Below are positions 1 to 12,080 of a DNA stretch of 64,000 bases, in pieces. The notes below the pieces were generated by a model. That model made no database searches. It saw only the letters and a list, made by a program, of their open reading frames with translations, and had not been told where the DNA came from. The stretch's first letter is position 1. Each line of letters begins with the position of its first letter. The DNA is from Danio rerio (Eukaryota > Chordata > Actinopteri > Cypriniformes > Danionidae). The translations under genes were made by a program, and so were the position numbers. The stretch spans positions 25,694,501-25,758,500 of the forward strand of contig NC_133180.1 of NCBI RefSeq assembly GCF_049306965.1, read 5' to 3'.

Positions 1-356
1 AAAAATTATTTTAAGGTCAAAATTATTAGCCCCTTTAAGCTATAGTTTTTTCGTTAGTCTACAGAACAAACCATCGTTATACAATAACTTGCCTAATTAC
101 TCTAACCTGCCTAGTTAACCTAGTTAAGCCTTTAAATGTCATTTTAAGCTGTATAGAAGTGTTTTGAAAAGGATCTAGTCAAATATGATTTACCGTCATC
201 ATGGCAAAGATAAAATAAATTAGAGGTATTAGAAAAAAATGTATTAAAACTATAATGTTGAGAAATGTGTTGAAAAGAGCTTCTCTCCATTAAACAGAAA
301 ATGGGGAAAAAATAAACAGGGGAGGGATAATAATTCAGGGGGCTATCTTCAACTGT
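1..356 (-). mobile_element. Non-autonomous DNA transposon copy, cut by window edge
   Basis: The text GTCAAAATTATTAGCCCC at the left and a run ending CTTCAACTGTAT at the right match a very abundant zebrafish non-autonomous element with TIR near CAGTTGAAGTC. Inner text (the line of GCCTAGTTAACCTAGTTAAG) agrees. It is the same family as the copy in the pnpla7 intron at 32026-33139. Family name not assigned. Confidence 0.7.
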
Positions 357-444
357 ATGTGATTGAGTTCACATTTAAAGTGCAATGACCTTTCAGTGCT
401 ATATGAATGAAAATAATTTAAAATATGGTATTGTTAATTTAGCA

Positions 445-944
445 CAGTGGTTCCCAAAAGTAGGGGATGGGGTTAGGGGTCGCTTGGAGATTTCTAAAAA
501 TCAAATTCATTTTATTAAACTAATATAATGACCACATTTTATCCATATCCTACTGAAGAAAAAAATAGTAGCTAATAGTTACATTAAAAAACAACATGCA
601 AATAAAAAGTCATCATACTTTTGATTTTTTTTTTTTTTTGCGACTCCTGGGGTGATTTACATTATACTAAAGACACAGCACATTGATTTTATAGCACCAG
701 GTTAAACTTTCTGACACCTTTACGGCACTTAAATACATTATAAATAAATAAAGTCCACAACTGAACATGGAGGATGGTCTCCGAGAGGCGTTCTTTATGA
801 TTAAATGATGAATAGACTTAAGCCTGTTTGTATGTGTGCGGTGTTGTGTGCAAGGTTTATATATTTATAGAGGATATTGGAGGTCACCAGCCACTGGCAT
901 TGTAATTTTGGGTGTCGCAGGCTGAAAAGTTTGGGAACCCCATG
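445..944. mobile_element. hAT-type MITE with 8-bp target duplication
   Basis: Terminal inverted repeats CAGTGGTTCCCAAA and TTTGGGAACCCCATG bound a 500-bp non-coding element. It is flanked on both sides by ATTTAGCA (437-444 and 945-952), the 8-bp duplication expected of hAT transposases. The 5'-CAG start also fits. No coding content. Confidence 0.85.
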
Positions 945-1261
945 ATTTAGCAGATGCTTTTTTTCCAAATTAACTTTCATATGAGCGCCACAATTAAGTA
1001 AACAGCATAAGAAGTGCCTGGAATTCAGACTTTTTTGAGGAATTGAGCTCAGTTATAAAAATACAGTATAGTCAAAATTATTATCCAACCTGTGATTTTT
1101 TTTTAAATGTTTACTTTCTAAATTTGTTAATAATTCAGAAGTGCTAATAACCCTGACATCAGGTGCTAAGGATGTGGTTAGACTATGCGTTTTTTAAGAA
1201 GGCAGGGAAGGTGTGGTTTCCTGCATCTCTGTGAGAGTGAAATCAAAACTTAAACTCCTAA

Positions 1262-1365
1262 ACCTGGACTGACACGGTACCACTTTACTAGAACTTTTAA
1301 GCTGCTTTCACAAAATCTGCATTGTAAAAGCGCTTTAGAAACAAACATGAATTTAATTCAATTGA
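1262..1365 (+). repeat. Retroposon 3'-tail fragment
   Basis: The text with GCATTGTAAAAGCGCTTTAG followed by a TTCAATTGAA-type tail recurs at 25215-25430 and 53228-53320. That pattern suggests the 3' end of a LINE or SINE family. Family not named. Confidence 0.5.
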
Positions 1366-1621
1366 AATCTATGTACTGAAAACAGAATGGGTGTAAAATA
1401 GACAAAAAAAACTGAATGCTATGTTTCATGCATGCTATAAGGTAAAACAAAACAATTACAGGATGTAGAATTAGTAACATAAAAGTTGTAGCTGTTTTTT
1501 GTTCTCTGCATGCTTTGCTTTACACTTTAATCAAGCGTAAAATTTGGTGCATTTTGTTTTGATAAGAGATCCTGCGGTGTTGCAGTTTTGCTTTTTATTT
1601 TTATATTATTGTATATGGTTT

Positions 1622-1919
1622 AGGCAACACAGTGGCGCAGTAGCAGCGTTTCTGTGCGGAGTTTGCATGTTCTCCCTGTCTTCGTGTGAGTTTCTTCCGG
1701 GTGCTCCGGTTTACCCCACAAGTCTAAAGACATGCGCTATAGGTGAATTGGGTAAGCTAAATTGTCCGTAGTGTATGAGTGTGAATGAGTGTGTATGGAC
1801 GCGACCCCAGTGATCCACTGCGTAAAAACATATGCTGGATAAGTTGGTGGTTCATTCCGCTGTGGCGACCTCAGATTAATAAAGGGACTAAGCCGAAAGA
1901 AAATGAATGAATGAATGAA
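1622..1919 (+). mobile_element. DANA SINE
   Basis: Recognised from the conserved DANA blocks: GGAGTTTGCATGTTCTCCCT, AAGACATGCG, GTGAATTGGGTAAGCTAAAT, GGTTCATTCCGCTGTGGCGA and the AATGAATGAATG tail. DANA is a tRNA-derived SINE specific to danionin fish, so it supports the species call. A short ORF over it is not a gene. Confidence 0.92.
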
Positions 1920-2011
1920 GGTTTATGATATGAATAATACAAATAAACCTGTGATCATCAGTACTAAAAGTATTCTGTAATATTCTCAAGCAGAAATTCA
2001 ATGATATAGCA

Positions 2012-2485
2012 CAGTGGTTCTCAAACTGTGGTACGTGTACCTCTAGTGGTACGCAGAGTAATCCAATATGTTATAAGTACATGCAACATATATTAAAAAA
2101 TGTATCTTTAAATATAATAGCTTTTTATAAATTTATATTTATATATAAATATGATGACATACAGCCTATATTTATGAGGTCCAACAGCATTTCCAGGCTT
2201 TGATGAATAGGATATTATAGGTTAACACTTTACATTTAATTTTGTTTGTTTTTTACATGTAAACACAGCAGTGTTAATGTTCAAACTATTTATAAGGTTT
2301 AAAGTGGCCGATAATAATAAATATTATTAATTATAGTAATAAATCTGCCACGTTTTTAAACTGTGCAGAGCTGTAGCTGCTTAGGCCTACTACGTGATTT
2401 TATTTCAATACTGGTCATTTGGTGGTACTTGGAGGGACAATATTTTCTGAGGTGGTACTTGATGAAAAAAGTTAGAGAACCACTG
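2012..2485. mobile_element. hAT-type MITE (copy 1 of family with 37279)
   Basis: Ends CAGTGGTTCTCAAACTGTGG and GTTAGAGAACCACTG form inverted repeats. Flanks ATATAGCA and ATATTGCA are an 8-bp duplication with one mismatch. Internal text (GGTGGTACTTGGAG, GACATACAGCCTATATTT) is shared with 37279-37604. Confidence 0.85.
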
Positions 2486-2854
2486 ATATTGCAGATAAAT
2501 AAAGACCTTAATCAGAAATGAGAAACATTCAAATTAAGATTGAGTTAATACATGCATGCATTCAATTTATATTAATTCAGTATAACAATAATTTACCATG
2601 TTTGTACAGAACATAATAAAATCTTTAAGTTCTACTAACATAATTTGAGTTTGTTTTCTCATAGATTATTGATTCACACATGTATTCGCTTTTACTCTCT
2701 TCAATTTTTCGCACAAAAACCCACTGATGAAACCTATATCATCGCATTCATGATGATTCACTTAAAAAAATAACTCTGTACCATTTTCTTAATGCCTCAA
2801 TGCAAGCTTGTTTTTATTATCTGGTGCAGAATTGTTGAATTTTTTGTATTGTAA

Positions 2855-3108
2855 TACACTACCGGTCAAAGGTTTGGGGTTCGTAGGATGGTTAAATGTT
2901 TTAAAATAAGCTTTTCCTGCTCACTAAAAATGCATTTATTTTATCAAAAATACAGTCAAAATTGTCAAATGTTATAGGACTATAAAATAACTGTTCAATT
3001 ATAGTTTATCATTTAATGTTATAATTTATTCCAGTGATTTTAATGATGAATTTTTAGCTTCATTAATCCACAAGTCACCCAATCTCTCAGAAATCACTCT
3101 AATATGAA

Positions 3109-3142
<34 letters not shown>

Positions 3143-3383
3143 TATTATTATTATTATTATTGTTATTATTATTATTAATAGTAATAAAAGCAATAATGAC
3201 TGGAGTATTCATTTATTTGAAACCACATAGAATAAAACAGTTATATAAAATGTTTTAATAAACATTTAACAATTTAACCATTTTTTGTGTTAAATAAACG
3301 CCGCCTTGATAAACAGAATCAATTTCTTTAAAGACAAAAAGACATGAAAAAAAACTCACCCCAAACTTTTGAGCCATAGTGTA
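2855..3383. mobile_element. Tc1/mariner-like MITE
   Basis: TA-flanked inverted ends ACACTACCGGTCAAAGGTTT and AAACTTTTGAGCCATAGTGT enclose about 525 bp of non-coding sequence. The middle is an (ATA/TAA)n tract at about 3110-3180. TIR text and TA duplication fit a mariner-type non-autonomous element common in fish. Confidence 0.8.
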
Positions 3384-4095
3384 CGCTTCCTAATGTCTCT
3401 TCAAGAAATGCTTGTAGTACTCTTAAACGTGTCACTCTGTGTAAAAACACTTGCAAATAAATATTTATCGATGTTTTATAAAAAAGTTATTGTCTGCTGA
3501 TATTACTTAAATGCCCAGCACAACAGAATTAACCCAACAGTGCTTTAAGTAAAAGAAATGTTTATAATATATACAGAAAATCAAAACTAAAAAAAAAAAT
3601 AAAAATTGTGATAATACAACCTAAAGAACTGTTCCGCAGTTATATTTCACATGTATTTTAGCCATATTTTGAATTATACAATGCTTTGTGTTATGTATTT
3701 AAAGTACTGTACAAAGAGAATTATCAGAATATTCCCATTAGAGAATAGACTAATTAAAATAACCTGTTGTTCCAAGATAACATTTTACAATTGAATTCAG
3801 CAGGTGAATCAACGCATGCTACAATTCAGTCTACAAAGGTGTTAAAGGAGTGTACAAATGTTATTTTCACACCCACTTTAGACACGACTGTAAGTGACGT
3901 TTTAACAACGTGTCATCTACTAACCTAAAACTCAATCCTCTATTAATACTCTAATGAAAGTTACTTAGCATGTGCTTGCAAAGTTGAGTAAATTTAGAAA
4001 AATAAAGTGGACTATCAAATTAAAGTTCAACCAAATGAGTACAAATAAGCAGCAAATTATATCTCAACTTAAAAAAATATTTCAACCAGAAAGCC

Positions 4096-4297
4096 AAAAG
4101 ATCCAGTAATTACATACCCAGTTAGACAGAAGCCAGTCAGTATGAGTAGAGATAAGACTTTAAGTTTCATTCCTCTTGACTTAAGTATTGTTGCTCTAAC
4201 AATCTGGATCATGTCAAGGAAAGCAGAGTGTGTTGCAATAATCAGGAAATAACCTTGGTTTATAGAGCTTGCTGTTAGGTGATCATGTGGCCTGCAT
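4096..4297 (-). other. Exon-like open reading frame of unknown identity
   Basis: On the minus strand a frame is bounded by a strong acceptor (long T tract then ACAATGCAG, at about 4297) and a GTATGT donor at about 4101. It encodes about 65 residues, partly hydrophobic, including NQGYFLIIATHSAF and LKVLSLLILTGFCLTG. I do not recognise the protein. No partner exon was found on either side. It could be an exon of an unrecognised membrane protein, a relic, or chance; the T tract may belong to an adjacent repeat. Confidence 0.25.
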
Positions 4298-4439
4298 TGT
4301 AAAAAAAAAAAAAAAAAAGACAATATGTTGTCACAACACAAATCGATTAAGTTAACTTTATAGTTTTTAAAAAATTAAGTGAATTGAACATAAAAATAAA
4401 AATTGAAAGAACTGTGCGGTTTTAACCTATTTTGATAAG

Positions 4440-4770
4440 TACTTTGAACAAGCAGCAAAAGTAATTTTAGAGTGTAAAAGATCTGTAAAACCCCAAAAGT
4501 AAAGGTAACTCAAACCATTTGAGGGAAATGATTGCAACAAACCATTTAAGTTCAAAAACTATTCCTAATGAGTACTGTGAACTTAATCCATTTGAGTAAA
4601 TGAAGCAATTTGAGCACAGTAAAATCAGATAATTGAAGAGAACTCAAAACAACCGAGTACTGTAAAACCCAATAAGTTAAGACAACTCAAACTGAGGAAA
4701 TTGATGGCTACAAACCATTTGAGTTAAAAAACTAATCTAGATGAGTACTGTGAACTTACTCCATTTAAGT
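4440..4770. repeat. Dispersed repeat with internal sub-units (copy A)
   Basis: Sub-units of roughly 90-110 bp share CTGTAAAACCC, AAGGTAACTCAAACCATTTG and TGAGTACTGTGAACTT. The same repeat occurs at 5590-5870 and, inverted, at 54110-54510. Probably a non-autonomous DNA element; family not named. Confidence 0.7.
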
Positions 4771-5589
4771 TGAAGTAATGAGGAATTTAATTTAAATAAA
4801 AATATAAAAATTTATAAAAATATAAAAAAAGAGTTTTGAATTTAAAACTCCTTTTCAAATGAGTAGAATTAACTTTTAGTCAATTTTGAGTAGACTACAC
4901 TCATTTCATTTGATAAAGTTGACTGTTATCTGTCCTGTGATAATGACCCTATACAATCACATTTTATAGCTGTCTATATTCTGGCTAACAACTATTTCAC
5001 TCTTGTTAAACATGCATAGCAATATTCATGAAACAGTGAGATGCAGTTTTGTTATACAAACTAATCGTAAAATAGTTACATATTCGTAAAGAAGTTGATG
5101 AGTTGGCTAACAGCAATTTCCTCAAAAAAAGAGAGAAAGACATGAAAGCCTTTCTAAACAAACACTTGGATCATGAGATATTGAACATAATGAAACCTCT
5201 GCAGAACTTTCATTTCTGCATTTTTGTCATATTTTTTTTTGTTCCTTTGTATACTATTCATGTTTGATATGATGAGTGAAACACATAATGTTCAAACAAA
5301 AGTCATTTAAAGGGTTTGAAAATAATTTTATGTTCCAAAAAAATTAATGACTGAATGAAATCAACGACAGAGCTTTAATTTTTGGATGGAATATCCCTTT
5401 AACTAGGTATATAAACGGGTCAGTTTTTGATAAACCTGACATTTTATAAGAGGACACTGCTAAATCTTTTTGACGCAATTTGAGAGGAAGATTTGAGTGC
5501 AGTCTGAGAATGAGGGACCCAATCTAAAACTTTAAATATCTGGGTATTTAATATATTAAGCTGTTCATTTAGCCTTCCTACAAGTACAC

Positions 5590-5870
5590 TGTAAAACCTA
5601 AAAGTTAAGGTAACTTAAACCTTTTGAGGGAACCGATTGCAACAAACCATTTAAGTTCAAAAACTAATCCTAATGAGTACTGTGGTCTTGATCCATTTGA
5701 GTAAATAAAGCAATTTAGGCACAGTAAAACCCAATAAATGAAGAGAACTCAAACCAACTGAGCACTGTAAAAGCCAATAAGTCAAGGCAACTCAAACCAT
5801 TTGAGGAAACTGATGGCTACAAACCATTTGAGTCAAAAAACTAATCTATACAAATACTGTAAACTACTAG
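5590..5870. repeat. Dispersed repeat with internal sub-units (copy B)
   Basis: Same sub-unit text as 4440-4770, again two to three degenerate units beginning CTGTAAAACC. It stops just before the LTR-like fossil at 5891. Confidence 0.7.
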
Positions 5871-5890
5871 CACACATCTCTGTACACATT

Positions 5891-7645
5891 TGTGACGATC
5901 GTCATTAGAATTTTCCTTATTATTGTATGAGTGACGTCTGATTGGGTTACTGCTGTCAGCTGATGCAACGTTATTTAGAGCGCCTTGGATGGGTTTCTCG
6001 CTCTCTCTCATTCATTCCTTGTCACGCAGTCAGCATGCAGGTGATTCCGGGTCACTGAGAGGTCATGCTGACTGAGTGTGTGTGCGTAGAGAGCGCGCTG
6101 CGTAATTGTTGCTTTGAGTCCGTTTTTGTAGCTCGATATGTGTTTTCATGTCTTGCTCTAAGGAAGTGGCAGTGTTCTTTGAAGTTGGTCACGGCATCGA
6201 AAGTGCGAGTATGTTTTTGATGCGGACGTTGAAGCGGCAACATTTATGAATGGAAGAGTTTATGATTTTGGCGGAGGTTGTATTTGCGATGCATGGTGAA
6301 CGTATTATGCGCTCGGGTTTGTTTGTGGAGTGAGGCGCGGGTTTATTTTTGTTTTTTGGCGCTCGAGTTGCCTATTTGTTTTGGGTTTTTTTCTTTCTTT
6401 TGTTTGAATGTTTGATCACTATCGTGATCGGGATTTGTGTTGCAGTTTTCTGGGCCCAGTAGCATCGACGGGTGATCGGGTAAGCAAATGTTTCTTCTTT
6501 GATTTATATTGTTTTGGTTAACTTGTATATGTGTATGTATGTCCAAAAGATTTAATGAGATGGTAGAGTAACCATATGAATGTGCATTGCGTTCACGATT
6601 GCTTCAACGTGCACAAATGGAAAATCTACTTTAGCGTATACGAACTGAGAGACATTTCAGAGTGCATTGAGTTCGTGATTGCTTCAACGTGCACAAATGG
6701 AAAATCTACTTTAGCGTATACGAATTGAGGGACATTTCAAGTGCATTGATTACCCGTTTACTTCAGCGTGCACAAATGGAAAATCTACTTTAGCGTATAC
6801 GAACTGAGAGACATTTCAAAGTGCATTAATTAACCGTTTACTTCACCGTGCACAAATGGAAAATCTACTTTAGCGTATACGAACTGAGAGACATTTCAGA
6901 GTGCATTGAGTTCGTGATTGCTTCAACGTGCACAAATGGAAAATCTACTTTAGCGTATACGAACTGAGAGACATTTCAGAGTGCATTGAGTTCGTGATTG
7001 CTTCAACGTGCACAAATGGAAAATCTACTTTAGCGTATACGAACTGAGAGACATTTCAGAGTGCATTGAGTTCGTGATTGCTTCAACGTGCACAAATGGA
7101 AAATCTACTTTAGCGTATACGAACTAAGAGACATTTCAAGTGCATTGAATGTGCAATTGATTCAGTGTGCACAAATGGAATATCTACTATGTGTAAAGTG
7201 TACAACTGAGTTCTATAAGTTCTTGAATGTGTGATTGATTTGATTTGAACTTGAAATATTATGTTTGTGGGAATTTGATTAATATTGATTGTTGTATATT
7301 TAGAAGTGGTTTATTTGATTTATTTCTTTATGGTTGGTTGATGTATCACCCGTTGATGGTTTTGTTTGTAAAAGGTAATTAAAAGGTATTGTGCCTGGGC
7401 CTGGAAATTTAAGTTTGTTTGGTTTATGGATTTACTTACAATTTGTTGAAGTTAAAGTTTGTTCTTTTCGTTTTCTTCTTTATTAATTCATTGATCTGTT
7501 GTATGATTGAATATCTGATTTGGTTTTATTAAATCATGCATCTGTTGAAACTTAAATTTTCATTTAATTGAATTATTTAAGAAACTGTAGTGGGGTCTTT
7601 CAACCCCTGGCGCCCAACCCACTTTATTAGCCAAATACCGCTACA
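5891..7645. mobile_element. Solo-LTR-like fossil with internal minisatellite
   Basis: A 1.75-kb block begins TGTGACGATCG and ends CCGCTACA (TG...CA), flanked by CATT at 5887-5890 and 7646-7649, a short target duplication. It contains no protein-coding internal region, so it looks like a solo LTR or LTR-derived element. About half of it is GC-richer than its surroundings, with a minisatellite at 6582-7215. With no second LTR its age cannot be estimated. Family not identified; orientation uncertain. Confidence 0.5.
6582..7215. repeat. 80-bp minisatellite, about eight units
   Basis: Head-to-tail units start at about 6582, 6662, 6741, 6821, 6901, 6981, 7061 and 7140. Each carries AGTGCATTGAGTTCGTGATT, CAACGTGCACAAATGG and TTTAGCGTATACGAACTGAG. 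Inner units are nearly identical, which points to recent expansion or gene conversion. The last unit is more diverged. Confidence 0.95.
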
Positions 7646-7699
7646 CATTCAGGAGAACAGAAACTTGTTAGTGTGGTCGTCTATATTTAGTACTTAAAG

Positions 7700-8650
7700 G
7701 TTCAGGACACCCTGGAGAACTTTTTTTTTTTTATTTTAACAGATATGTGTGTGTTGAGCATCAGTTAAGACAATGTTAGCACCTGTCAGCTGTAATTGTG
7801 GGGAAAACTGGATAATTTTGAGCTTTTGTCAGCTAATTTCAGCTTCCGGGTTTAAAATGATTTTTGGGGCGGGATCAAAATCGGCGACGTATGAAAAGAG
7901 CCAGCTGCTTAATTATTCATGAGAGCACGTGCTTTCCGAAGGCAAGGCAGACCTGCCCGTTTCAAGCAAGCTGTGAGACACAGACCAACGGCACGCTGTA
8001 GCCGTTCATGAAGGCTCGTATGTGTTTGTTGCATGTTTTTTCCCCGCGATCCTGTCAGGGCCGATCATACAGCAAAGCTGTGTGTGTGCTGCAAGCATTT
8101 TTGTCGGGAGAGCAGTGCGAGAATTGAAGATTGGCGGACGTTGACTTTTATCAGGAGTTCGTTCACATTCAGACACATGGCCGTGCTGCTGTGTTTGCCT
8201 AAATCCTCTATATTACCAGCAGGGCTAATGGTTAAAATAGACAGGTCAGGAGACCTGCTGCACTGAGTCTGCATTCAAGATCTATAATTTACACACAGTG
8301 ATCGAGGGAGAATCCTCATTTATAGTGTTTACATGAACACACTTATCTTTATAATGATATAAATTGTGGTTATGTGTATATGAAATTACGAATAACAAAT
8401 GTAGCAGGGCATTAAATTACTGTTTATTTCTTTGCATTTTACCTTTGTGAACGATAAACTCATGCGTCTCCTCACGGTTTGTGTCTCAGTTTGTGAGCTG
8501 TCAACAACAGTTATTCACTCCCCTTCTCCCCTGCTGGCCACGCCCACTCCTGCCCGATGCTCGCGGAGCTCCACGCCCATTAATCATGCATCTTATGAAA
8601 AAATTCTGAAGTAGACTTTAATCTAAAGAGGGGGGTGTCATGGCCCATAA
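7700..8650. repeat. Probable non-autonomous transposon block
   Basis: A GC-richer island (for example TTTTTGGGGCGGGATCAAAA, GGCCACGCCCACTCC) inside AT-rich flanks resembles dispersed elements I recall from other zebrafish loci. Opposed short ORFs at 8033-8274 have no recognisable product. Ends were not defined. Confidence 0.35.
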
Positions 8651-9880
8651 AGGATCCCCCCCCCCTCCGTTGGTCTTTCAGTTCTAGTTTACCCCAAATA
8701 AAAAAAGCAACTTAAATTGGTGTGAAAAGATGTGAGCAGAAAGTATAAAAGTAGACATGACAGAGTGAAGCAGTATAGAAAAAGGACGAGCAAATGGCTT
8801 TTGCTGCTTGTTCAAACTACTAATTTAAAATGAGTTTAAAAAACACAATTCTTAAGGCTTTTGGGGACAACTTAATTGTTTTATGTTCAATCCTCCTAAA
8901 TTTGTAAAAACAATTAAGTTTACTTAATCGATTTGTGTTGGGTCAACATAAATGAATTGTGTGGAACCTAGCATTATTAACAGTGTGTCTTCTGTCAAAG
9001 CCCTAAACAGACTCTGACTAAAATTCTGAGGTAAAAGGTGAGGGAAGGTAAGATTTTCATATTTAAGGAGTCCTAATTTTAAAATAATGACACACACGTT
9101 CCTAATACAGAAAAGTCATCGTGTTTATAATGTCACACTGCATAATTTTCTAAATAGTCAGATCGTTGCAGTTTTCACACTACGGTATAGCATTCAGTTC
9201 CTGTTGTTTTAACACTACACAATTGATCAGTGACAGGAGGATACACACTAAATGACTACTCTCAAAACAATGAAAACAAATTTACTAGAACCCCCTCTGC
9301 CTGACTCACAAATAAATGAGAATTTATCAGAAAGGGAAATAACAAGACCACAAAGTACAAGAGTTTTTTTTTTTTTTTTTTTACAATTTTCCGTTCAAAT
9401 GGAAATTTTCATGAATGGTATGTTTCATGACACTTTAGAAATGTGTTGGCACATAACCATGTTCCAATTGTTTGCATCTCTGCATATGTGACATATTAGG
9501 CCTGCATTTAGGTTTATTATGGTGTGGTGGATGTAGTTAAACAATTTGATAAATCATCCATTATAAAGATAATGCAGACAAAATGGACAGCAGTGCAGCA
9601 GGTCTCTTGCCATGTCTATTTCAACTATTAGCCCTGCCAGTAATCTGTATGATTTTAAACCTAGGCAAACACAGCAGCACGGATATAGATGACGTGTCTA
9701 AATGGTAACAAACTCAACTGATAAAAGACAAAGTTTGCTTTTTTTATTGTAATTCAACTAAAACAAAATCATATAATGGAAAGTTTCGTGACACTTTAGA
9801 AATGTGTTTGCACATAACCTAATTGTTTGTATTTCTGCATATGTGACTTATTAAGCCTGTATGTAGGTTAATTATGGTGT
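8650..9880. other. Intergenic stretch without recognised gene
   Basis: AT-rich sequence. The part near 8880-8950 (AATCGATTTGTGTTG) recurs inverted near 4330-4350, so it is repeat-derived. Poly-T runs occur at 9363-9382. No conserved ORF seen. Confidence 0.5.
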
Positions 9881-9885
9881 GGTGG

Positions 9886-10212
9886 AGGGCGTCACAGTAA
9901 GAAGGTTGCTGGTTCAAGTCCCGGCTAGGTCAGTTGGCATTTCTGTGTGGAGTTTGCATGTTCTCCCTGTGATAGTGTGTTGGTTTCGTCTGGGTGCTCT
10001 GGTTTTCCCCTGACAAGTCTGAAGACATGCGGGACAGGTGAATTGGGTAAGCTAAATTGGCCGTAGTGTGTAAATGCAAAAGTGTATGGGTGTTTTCCAG
10101 TGTTGGGTTGCAGCTAGAAGGGCATCTCCTAAGTAAAACATATGCTGGTTCATCTGTGGCAACCCCAGATTAATAAAGGGACTAAGCCGAAAAGAAAATG
10201 AATTAATGAATG
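9886..10212 (+). mobile_element. DANA SINE
   Basis: Contains GAAGGTTGCTGGTTCAAGTC (tRNA-like B-box region), GGAGTTTGCATGTTCTCCCT, GTGAATTGGGTAAGCTAAAT and a 3' GACTAAGCCGAAAAGAAAAT with an AATGAATTAATGAATGG tail. Full-length but diverged. Confidence 0.92.
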
Positions 10213-10347
10213 GTGTGGTGGATTGTAGTTTGCTGCAGCAACCATGACAGTACTTAAGTTTTAAAAGAATGTTCTCTCTCACTGAGAAGTATCAGAAGCA
10301 GATATAAAAGGCTAACTTTTTTTTGTTTGTGGTTTTCACATGTACTC

Positions 10348-10436
10348 ACACACGCAAACACACACACACACACACGCACACATGCACGCACGCACACACA
10401 CACACGCACACACACGCACACACACAGACACTCTGT
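10348..10436. repeat. CA microsatellite
   Basis: An impure (CA)n/(CG CA)n tract of about 90 bp. Cys/Val or His/Thr ORFs over it are artefacts. Confidence 0.95.
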
Positions 10437-11034
10437 AGATACTTGCCATGTCTATTGTTTCGGTTCTTGCATAATATTTCACTAATCCCCTTGCAGAATT
10501 CTTTGTGCATTTTACATTTTAGTTTTAAATGAACAATTGATTGCACAAAATTTATTAATATATAGTATAAAATTAATGAATGTTAAAAAACATTAGGTTT
10601 TAGTATCTTTAAACATTTAACTTAGAAAATGGAGGCAAACCTGAACCACATTCACGCCTACATATAGTTCTATGTGCAGTTTAAAGGATTCCTCAGAAAT
10701 GTCACAGTGGCGAGCATAAAAGTTTCTGCTGCTTTCACTTTTAACATCGCAACCACCCCAGCAGTTTTTTTATACAGACTAACGTTATACTCTGAACACA
10801 CACAAATGAGCAAACAACTACTGCAGTGCTTAGAAAATGGTTGGCTATTCTTCAAGATGACATGTATAATGCCTCTATTATGCTATTTTAGATCTTCTGA
10901 AGGTTTAACATTATTTTCCATCAAAGGTCAAAAACGCATTTAAAAAAAAAAAAGAAAAGAGAAAAAAAAATTTCTCTAAGATTTCGTAGAAGAAGTGAGT
11001 CTTCTTTAATCCTTTCTCATGGCCTACACTTTAC

Positions 11035-12080
11035 ATAATAGTAATATCTAAACATGATCTGCCAAAATGCTAAATGGTTAGCATATTAGCTTTGGATGGG
11101 AGGGAAACTGTGTTTCAAAGCAACGCCTAATAAAATCGTGAACGCGCCCAACGCGACACGACAGCAGGCAACCCACTAGTTTGTCATTCGCCAGTTAAAA
11201 GTGTATGTAGTAGTTGGCCCGGCGGTGTGCTGGAATTTCATTTATTACTAAGCCACACTTGCATGCTATTTCAGAGCGAATATTCAGAGTAGCATGGTAA
11301 ACAATATCGGGAGCACGTCACAGGCTGTCATTGTTCAGAAATGACCCAATGTGAATATAAAAGCAACTGCCTAGCTTTTTCAGCTGGGCAGAATAGCGGT
11401 ATTCACTGATTTTTTTTGTTAAACTAAATATAAATCTACATTATCGATGCTGTAAAAGGACCTTATGAAACTGAATATAGTCACATCAACTTTTCACCAG
11501 GAGATTTCAGTGGCTGAACAACACGTCTGTGCATATAACCCATTTGTAACAACAATTCATAACACAATACACTCTACATCAGCTCTGCGTGAAGCTAAAA
11601 TAGATTTAAAACAAAGCATTACCTGTCTAACAGGAATACTTCAGCCATGGTGTCTCTAGCGTGCAAAAGTATCTAATATTATATCTAATATTGATTCAGG
11701 ATTTTCAATTTCAAAGTTTCAATTCAGCATTTGATTTTGCTGCGACTGTGATTGTCTCGTGTGCACGTGTTGCGCTGCGCTCATGCAGGAGTGCACACGC
11801 TAATGGCGGATATGCTCAAACAGAGATGCGCAAAAGCCCAAATCTGCATTTGTTGATAGAGAGTTTAAGGTACTTATCGGAATTATAAGTACGGAATTTC
11901 TGCCCAACAATGTTTAATTGGATGAACATTTACATTTAGTTTTATTTCTTACCCAGGATATAAAAATGCATATAAACACATTCAGATCATTTACTTTAAT
12001 CATCACTATTTGATTGTGATGATACTTTTAACCAGCACAGCAACAAATGTTTCTGAAGACAATTACCTACTGCACCTTTA
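11035..12080. repeat. Dispersed element ending ACCTACTGCACCTTTAA
   Basis: GC-richer block whose right end is the inverse of GGTGCAGTATGTAA at 63032. Its inner text GATGCTGTAAAAGGAC is shared with 29740-30130 and 54520-54870. Probably a non-autonomous DNA transposon with several relatives in this window. Family not named; ORFs inside are not conserved. Confidence 0.5.

Noticed and set aside
1622-1919. tRNA-like A/B boxes as a tRNA gene
   Set aside because: They belong to the tRNA-derived head of DANA SINEs. The same applies to the copies at 9886, 46977 and 49706.
6582-7215. Regularly spaced repeats resembling a CRISPR array
   Set aside because: The units are contiguous 80-bp tandem copies with no variable spacers, in a vertebrate genome; it is a minisatellite.
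7600-7620. TGGCGCCCAAC resembling a retroviral primer-binding site
   Set aside because: It lies inside the block bounded by TG...CA and the CATT flanks, and no internal retroelement region follows, so I do not assign that function.
8033-8274. Overlapping 77-aa and 69-aa ORFs in a GC-richer island
   Set aside because: They oppose each other in a probable transposon block, with no recognisable product and no splice context.
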